Assembly (NCBI GenBank): GCA_030544215.1
Contig: JARZZO010000013.1
Location: 39,195,196-39,259,195, forward strand
Reading direction: 5' to 3'
DNA from: Zantedeschia hybrid cultivar
Taxonomy: Eukaryota > Streptophyta > Magnoliopsida > Alismatales > Araceae
DNA: 64,000 bases
Shown here: in pieces, positions 58,103-64,000 of the stretch
How positions within the stretch are numbered: position 1 is the first letter of the stretch
How the letters are laid out: the number at the start of each line of letters is the position of its first letter
Made by a program: the position numbers and the translations under genes
The notes under the pieces: generated by a model
What the model saw: only the letters and a program-made list of their open reading frames with translations
Told to the model about the DNA's origin: nothing
Database searches by the model: none

Positions 58103-59400
58103 CTTAGTACCACCACTCGCTACTCTTGGGTTCATCTTGAGCTCAAAGGTGCACCATACCGCAGAGCAAGGGCATAGCCAGGATTCCATAGAACTAAAGG
58201 GCGACTTTGTGATAGAATTCAGAAGTATATAACAAATATGTAAAGAAAAATGACTCCATTTCAAATAATAAAGTCATGATTATTAGGACATAAAATATGT
58301 AATAACTAAAGGTCATTCGGTTTAGTGTAAAACACCATAAAATGTTGCCTCAAAATTGTGGTCTCATAATGGATATAAAATCTTTACTTTTTTATTTTAA
58401 TCTTTTATTCTTATTTCATAAATTTTTTAAATTGAAAACTACAATTGAACAAAAGGAGTGCCATATGCATTAACCAATTTTGAAATTGAATAATTTATAG
58501 CATTGCAAAAATAAGAAAAACAATGTATAACACTCTTATGCACTTCAATATAAGAAAAACATCATTTTATGACATCTTATGGCACTTTGCAACACTTTAT
58601 GCACATCAAACAACCCCTAAATCAATTATATAGTCATGCTCGATTAAAATGTTTATTAATTTATACTTTAGGCATGCAACAGAGAATCACCAAAAAGTGG
58701 CAGCTACTTGTCCCAACTTTTAAGAAGGGATTTTTTTAATATTGAGTTTCCAACCTGGGAGAATTGAATATGCTTAGCTTCTAAAATCTCGTAATTGCCA
58801 ATGTTTTATTCATATAATAAGAAAAGACAATAATCAAGAAAGATTAATTCATTCATTTTCTCTTGTGTCTGCCTCCAATTTAAAAAGCAATAACAAAAAC
58901 TTCAATTCGACTGCTAAGACATCATGAAAAAGCAAGAGGAAGTCTCTGTGCACATGTCAGAATCCAACAAATTTTTTTATTAGAGAAAACAAATGGAGCC
59001 CAAGGCTAATTCAAGACTAGAGAGATAATTTGCATTCGAAACTTACAACCTCTCAAATAAAGAATAATCTATATATAGATTATTTTCACTTCGTACAAAG
59101 TAACGTAGTTTGCCCAACATGTCAATTTTTCCGTCTACTGGGAAGCAAATAGACTCAAACTTAAAAGGTGGCCAACTGTCCTGTGGGACGAGGAAAATAA
59201 GTGTTCCTATGACACATTTTTTATCATGCTCATTATTATAAGTGGGAGTCATTGATTATTTGACATAGGAGTTCGCATTAAATATGCTAGTAGTAAAAAT
59301 AATTTAGTCAAAAATAGCCTTAACAAAACTTATCTCATCAAATGAACAAATAGCTCTAATGAATGCAATGAACATGATGGTAAAAAGTAAAATATAATAC
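58103..59400. repeat. Member 2 of the second tandem duplication
   Basis: Partner of 54749-57640, same orientation, without the solo LTR and MITEs of member 1. No coding content recognised. Confidence 0.8.
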
Positions 59401-59468
59401 TATTCCTCTTTTCTGGAATGGGTTATATTAGGTTTGACTTTATTTCTTTGATAGCTAATGAAAGGGAT

Positions 59469-60042
59469 TAGGGATGTAAAAGGATATACATCTAGTTGAA
59501 TACTGACTCTAGTTTTATCCTTTAAGCAATATATGCATTCTTATCCTTCTCCTTTAAGAAATATATGTATTCTTATCTTTAACCTTTAAAATTATTAGAC
59601 AATATTATGTGTCAACATAAACTTAATCTTCTAGAGGGAACAGAGGGACACTATTTTCGAAATATACATAGGTATAAGTTTTTTCTAAGAAGCTCTTATA
59701 AATTTAGTTATAAATCACGTGACATCTGTGAAAATGAACTTTGTGAACTAGTAAATAAAGGACAGAAGGGGTTAGAACAATGGGTGGATAATAAGACATA
59801 ATTGTATGGGTATGATTGGAGATTGCATATTTCATTTATAAATGAGAATTTTAAATAAGACATAATCAATAACCTAAGATGAGCAAAAGAAAACAGATGG
59901 ATACTTGGATTATCGGACTCCGAAAAAAGTGTATCCAATCTTTATCTTAAATCATCCGGATGCGGATAATATCCTTATCATTATCCTTTAAACCATATCC
60001 TTTTATGAGCCTTGGATTTTTCGGGTACCATTTACATTCTTA
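59469..60042. mobile_element. 574-bp hAT-type MITE
   Basis: The ends TAGGGATGTAAA and TTTACATTCTTA are imperfect inverted repeats. The flanks AAAGGGAT (59461-59468) and AAAGGGAC (60043-60050) match at 7 of 8. Subterminal AAAGGATA/TATCCTTTT words are in inverted arrangement. The internal ORF at 59607-59801 has no known domain. Confidence 0.8.
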
Positions 60043-60815
60043 AAAGGGACAAGTTAGAAATGCAAAGTCGACCCTTTCAAGATGGAGGACTGGGGCGGTC
60101 GTCCCCACTGAACTCTCAACACCTTTTTACAATGAACAAGAAGAACACTGTTCTTTTTTTTTGAAAAATAATATATAATTTATTTAAAATTATTTATTCA
60201 ACTCAAATAGTAGGGACAAATGCAACGAAGATAAGTAATATTGTTTAGAAAATAACCTAATCATGAATGGATACTTTTTAAACTGCATCTTACTTCTCTT
60301 TAAGCAAAATACTTAAGTTCAATCAAGAAAGGAAATCAAATTGAAATCCAATTTGAAATAGAAAAATATGAGCAAAATCCCATAATGACACTTCTGTAAT
60401 TCTATGTAACTTCACATTATGCTTCTTTTGACATAGAAAATGACAGAATCTCAAAATATATTATATGCATAATTTATAAATTGTTTTCACAAACTTTTGA
60501 ATGAGCACAAATCACATATCACTCCGATTCTTTATTTAAAGTTGTGCACATTAATCTTAAGATAGCCTAAAACTTAATTTGATGCGCAAAAAATGAAATG
60601 CATCAAATATGAAAATTAACTTGAGTTAACCCAACTTAGTCAATGCATTAATTCCAAGACAACTCACTAAAGTTGGTTAACCTTTGCATCACCCAAGTTA
60701 TTTTGGGATAACCCTCAAGCAAATGCTTGCTAGTTGCTAGCAATGAGGGATTGTACGTATGTTTCGATACCTTAGTGTGACACACCTACAATAAGATACC
60801 AATCAAAGAGACCGG
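60043..60815. other. No gene recognised; includes member 1 of a third small duplication
   Basis: 60505-60815 resembles 61970-62710 (for example TTATTTAAAGTTRTGCACATTAAT and CCTTTGCATCACCCAAGTTA). The rest is AT-rich, without features. Confidence 0.6.
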
Positions 60816-61000
60816 ATCTTTCAAGTGTAGGTTTGGACTGGATTGGGTGAGTGTAGAGAGAGAATATTTTCAAAAAAAGAAATCTTTCACACATTGCTTT
60901 ACCCATTTCTAATGATTTTTTTTTTTTTTTTGAAAAAACTTCTCATCCCTCTCTCTCTCTCTGCACTTACTAGTCCCATCCAAACCTGTAACTATGAGAA
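60815..61000. mobile_element. Probable Mutator-like MITE
   Basis: GTAGGTTTGGACTGGATTG at the left and CCCATCCAAACCTGTAAC at the right are inverted repeats resembling the 25692 family. A T-run and (CT)n lie inside. No target duplication was assigned. Confidence 0.5.
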
Positions 61001-61900
61001 CATAGAAAACCATAGATCAGAAGCCGCCAGAGTACTATTAACCAACAGATATCACATACGCAACACCCTGAGTTGTTGGAGCAAGGCTCGTTCGGGAGCG
61101 GAGGAAGTCCGCCATAGAGACGCCGGCAGGGAGGCCGGAACCACTGCATCCACAAGGCAGTCGAACATGGCATACCAACTGATCAAATTCGGCAAGTCTG
61201 GAGAAGAACAGAGCATCACAAGAGAAACAACAACAAAACATAAATATGTCGCCGGAGCCTAGATCGACCCCATTGAGTCGAGCAAAACGCCCCACAAGAA
61301 GGAAGCAGTGGTCGGCAGGTGGTGTGCGTGAGAGGGTGGGTTTAAAGGGGGGAAGAGGGCGGTGAGGGGTGACAGGGGAGGTTGCCGAAAACCTGGGCCT
61401 TCCAACAAAAGGCTGGGAGAAGACAAGGGAAGTGGATGGGGGGGGGGACGGGTGATGGAGAGGGGAAAGAGAAAGAGGTGAAATCGGCCCGGATGGTGGG
61501 CGGATGGTTAGATGAAACAATGGAGGATGACAAGGCTAGGTGGAGGAGGGCAGGGAGAGACGCCAAGAGGAAGGGGGTGAAGAACAAGTCCGGGCACGAC
61601 GACGAACAGAGCAGAGGAGCAATGTCTTCAGCAAAACTTGGGGAAAGAGGGAGGGACGAGATAGACTTGTGGGAGAGGGGTGGGGAGGGGAGGGGGGGGT
61701 TTTCAGAGGGGAAGCTCCCCACCCCCGGAGAGAAGCCCATTGTCAGTGACGGCGATGATGAGTCCCACCGGAAACTGGCGACCTTTCCACCCAAAGGGGG
61801 AGAGCTTTCCGCCAGGTTAGGTGGGACCTACCCACGAACTTTTGTTTCTCATATTTCTCTCTTTTATCTTTTTTCCTAAGGTAGTCTTCCGCATCCTTTG
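61000..61900. other. GC-rich, purine-strand-biased block of unknown origin
   Basis: This block is far richer in G on the plus strand than its AT-rich flanks and lies between the two members of a small duplication. It is open in several overlapping frames on both strands (for example 61382-61879 plus, 61520-61038 minus, 61794-61342 minus). None has a recognisable domain and composition explains their length. A minus-strand first exon with 5' UTR, or a captured gene fragment, cannot be excluded. Confidence 0.4.
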
Positions 61901-62209
61901 TAGGAAACTCATTCTCACTTAAAATGAGGAATAGGTCTACTTAAATATCTTTAGTAAGTGTAATACAAATGAACATATATCACTTATCACTCTGATTCTT
62001 TATTTAAAGTTATGCACATTAATTTTAAAAGTGCCTCAAACTTACTTTCATGCACAAACATTGGATTGCATCAAATATGTATGAAACTCAATTAACCTGA
62101 GTTAACCAAACCTAGTCCAGTGCAATAATTCTGAGACAACTTATATTCTTCTTCACTATAAGTGGGTTAACCTTTGCATCACCCAAGTTATTTTGGGATA
62201 ACCTTCAAC

Positions 62210-62601
62210 TACGGGCGTGAATCGGGCGGGCTAGTCCGTAGTCCAGTCCAACTCAGCTCATATTAACAGAAATTGAGTTGGCTTAAGTTATATAAATTAG
62301 GTTGGATTAAATTTGGGTTGACATTAGTTAAATCTAGACTAGATTAAACTGAAAATGGGTTGGTCCAGTTTAATTTATTGACTTTTAGATTAATTCATAC
62401 AAAAAGTAAGACACTTCTAATAAACTATTTATAAACAGGACTAGTCCAACTCAACCCACTCACTATTGAATTGAGACTGAATTTGAGTTAAATTTGGATT
62501 GAATTTGAGCTCGATTAAAATTGGACTATACTATTTTAAATTTACATTAGACCCAGATTATCACATATAACTTAGTCCAATCCGCCTAATTTATGTCCCT
62601 A
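62210..62601. mobile_element. 392-bp hAT-type MITE, relative of 42009
   Basis: It begins TACGGGCGTGAATCGGG and ends AATTTATGTCCCTA. A perfect 8-bp duplication CCTTCAAC flanks it (62202-62209 and 62602-62609). The homologous site in the other duplication member reads AACCCTCAAGC near 60711-60721 without insertion. Confidence 0.92.
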
Positions 62602-62609
62602 CCTTCAAC

Positions 62610-64000
62610 CAATACTTGGTAGCAACATGGAGGGATTGTACATGCATATTAAGATACCTTGACACGATGCACCTGTGTACAAGAAGACATCAATGGAAAC
62701 CAGCGCAGAGGCACATGTAACACAAGAAGATCCGAATGAGATCAGAATAACTTTTTAGCACTGATCCTTTGCAGTCGGAGTTGTATACATAATGCAATAT
62801 TGGTCGTACAATAGGAGAGAGCCGTATGACTGTTATGTACCAAGTCGACGTCAAATAGTGTTATTAAGAATTTGCAGATGTGTTCCCCAACTTTCTCCTA
62901 CTTCTCTCTCTCTTTATATAGATGGGCACCATCTCTCTTGCTAATTTTGTTTCTTTCCTTCCGTCAGCCTCCCACTCCTCCACCCCTGCAAAGAGAGGAT
63001 GGATTGGAAATTTGGAATGATTCCTTCCCACCATCACTGCACAATTCCCTCTCAGAGTAAAGAAAATAAACGAGCCGTACAGAGTAGTATGACGGTCTCA
63101 CCTTCTCGTCTACGTGCAGGAGATTCCAAATTCGACCCCATGCATGGTCACGAGTGTTTCCGTTTGCCGTACATCTTCTGACTGTTCTGCTGTGATTTGA
63201 ACCTAGCCCCTTCTCCTTAGTAGGTATTTTCCTCTCCTAGTTACTACTAGATTACTTGATTAAAAGAAAGAGAAAAAAAAATTAAACTTATTTTAATGTG
63301 TCCATTGAGGTAAACTGGTTCGTCGTACAAGAACAGAGATTTAATGTTTCCCATGGAGGGCACCATCCCGCCAGTCCTCTGAAGAGGTGGTGGCCACCGT
63401 GCGCAGGAAGGAGCACTCCATGCGGAAGGGAGAGCAGGAAAGAGAGACACAAGAAAGGTTAGACATAAATTTGGGAAAAGTTGGGAATTTTACAAATATA
63501 TCTTTCTTAAATTTATATTTTTAGAATTGATGATCTTATTTTCATATTATTTTTAATAATTTCACAACATTGCAATACTCGTAAAAATGTTCTTGTGGTT
63601 AACCTCCATTAAAATGTAGTGAATATTCTTTCTTGAGACATAAGAAAGGAAAGAAATAAATTTGAAAAAGATAAAAAAAATTCAAATATACTCTTTTGAA
63701 AGTTTATTTTTAGAATTGGTGATTTTGTTTTATATTATTTTTAATAAGTTTACTATGTTTCAATATTTGCAAGACTACATGTATCATTACCCTCCGTTAA
63801 AATGTAGCTTATATTCCTTCTTAAATCGTCAAATATAATATCTAGACAAAGAGAATCTTATAAAAAGAAGTTCTTTTGACTGACAAGATAAAGAGATAAA
63901 TGAAAAGTGAGAGAAAGAAATTAAATTGAGAAAATAATAGGAGTATTTTTAACTTTTTCTAACTTCACTTAAAAGTTAACTAAGGTCAGATAAGAAATTT
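62610..64000. other. No gene recognised
   Basis: The minus strand at about 63265-63180 reads AGTAATCTAGTAGTAACTAG, then GGCTAGGTTCAAATCACAG, resembling a SINE head with a B box, but the element could not be delimited. A (CT)n tract lies near 62903. A repeated phrase of the type TTTATTTTTAGAATTGRTGAT, then TATTATTTTTAATAA, occurs near 63508 and 63701. No ORF with a domain was seen. Confidence 0.45.

Noticed and set aside
61382..61879. 165-codon Gly/Glu/Lys-rich plus-strand ORF and two minus-strand ORFs over it
   Set aside because: Purine-strand bias removes stop codons in several frames; no domain, splice context or conserved start supports a protein.

Overview
This is repeat-rich nuclear DNA from a flowering plant. 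The supporting evidence is two spliced plant transcription-factor genes (a bHLH35-type pair and a TIFY/CCT gene), L1-type non-LTR elements with the plant ORF1 zinc knuckle and RNase H layout, Ty3/gypsy and Sirevirus-like LTR remnants, tRNA-derived SINEs and many hAT- and Mutator-type MITEs with clean target-site duplications. The GC-rich first exon of the TIFY/CCT gene in AT-rich surroundings would fit a non-grass monocot or basal angiosperm, but I cannot name the species. No bacterial, phage, CRISPR or organellar signal was seen.

Layout. 1-5.7 kb: a decayed L1-type LINE on the minus strand, cut by the left window edge at its RNase H domain. 5.7-8.4 kb: degenerate tandem repeats. 8.47-12.06 kb: three exons of a minus-strand TIFY-CCT (ZML/GATA-type) gene, whose first intron holds two hAT MITEs; its GATA zinc-finger exons are not seen and may lie beyond the LINE. 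13.5-16.7 kb and 32.5-36 kb: two diverged copies of a >3-kb non-coding LTR-like repeat. 18.07-20.15 kb: a 2.1-kb solo LTR with perfect TTATG target duplication and an unusual series of GTCGAC-type imperfect palindromes. 20.8-22.5 kb: a plus-strand LINE 3' fragment. 22.6-25.9 kb: a foldback element, a Sirevirus-like LTR and a MITE.

26.2-51.8 kb: a large diverged tandem duplication. Unit 1 is about 26.2-38.3 kb and unit 2 about 41.4-51.8 kb. Each unit carries one complete five-exon bHLH35-like gene (29504-30870 and 46753-48625). Transposons present in only one unit, with the other serving as the empty site, date themselves as later than the duplication. A gypsy remnant with an antisense gag/transposase-like ORF separates the units. 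52-64 kb: no convincing cellular gene; two further small tandem duplications (54.75-57.6 with 58.1-59.4, and 60.5-60.8 with 62.0-62.7), a 386-bp solo LTR, SINEs, MITEs and a GC-rich block of unknown nature at 61-61.9 kb.

The only genes judged probably functional are the two bHLH paralogs and, if its remaining exons lie off the left edge, the TIFY-CCT gene. Everything else recognised is mobile-element derived.
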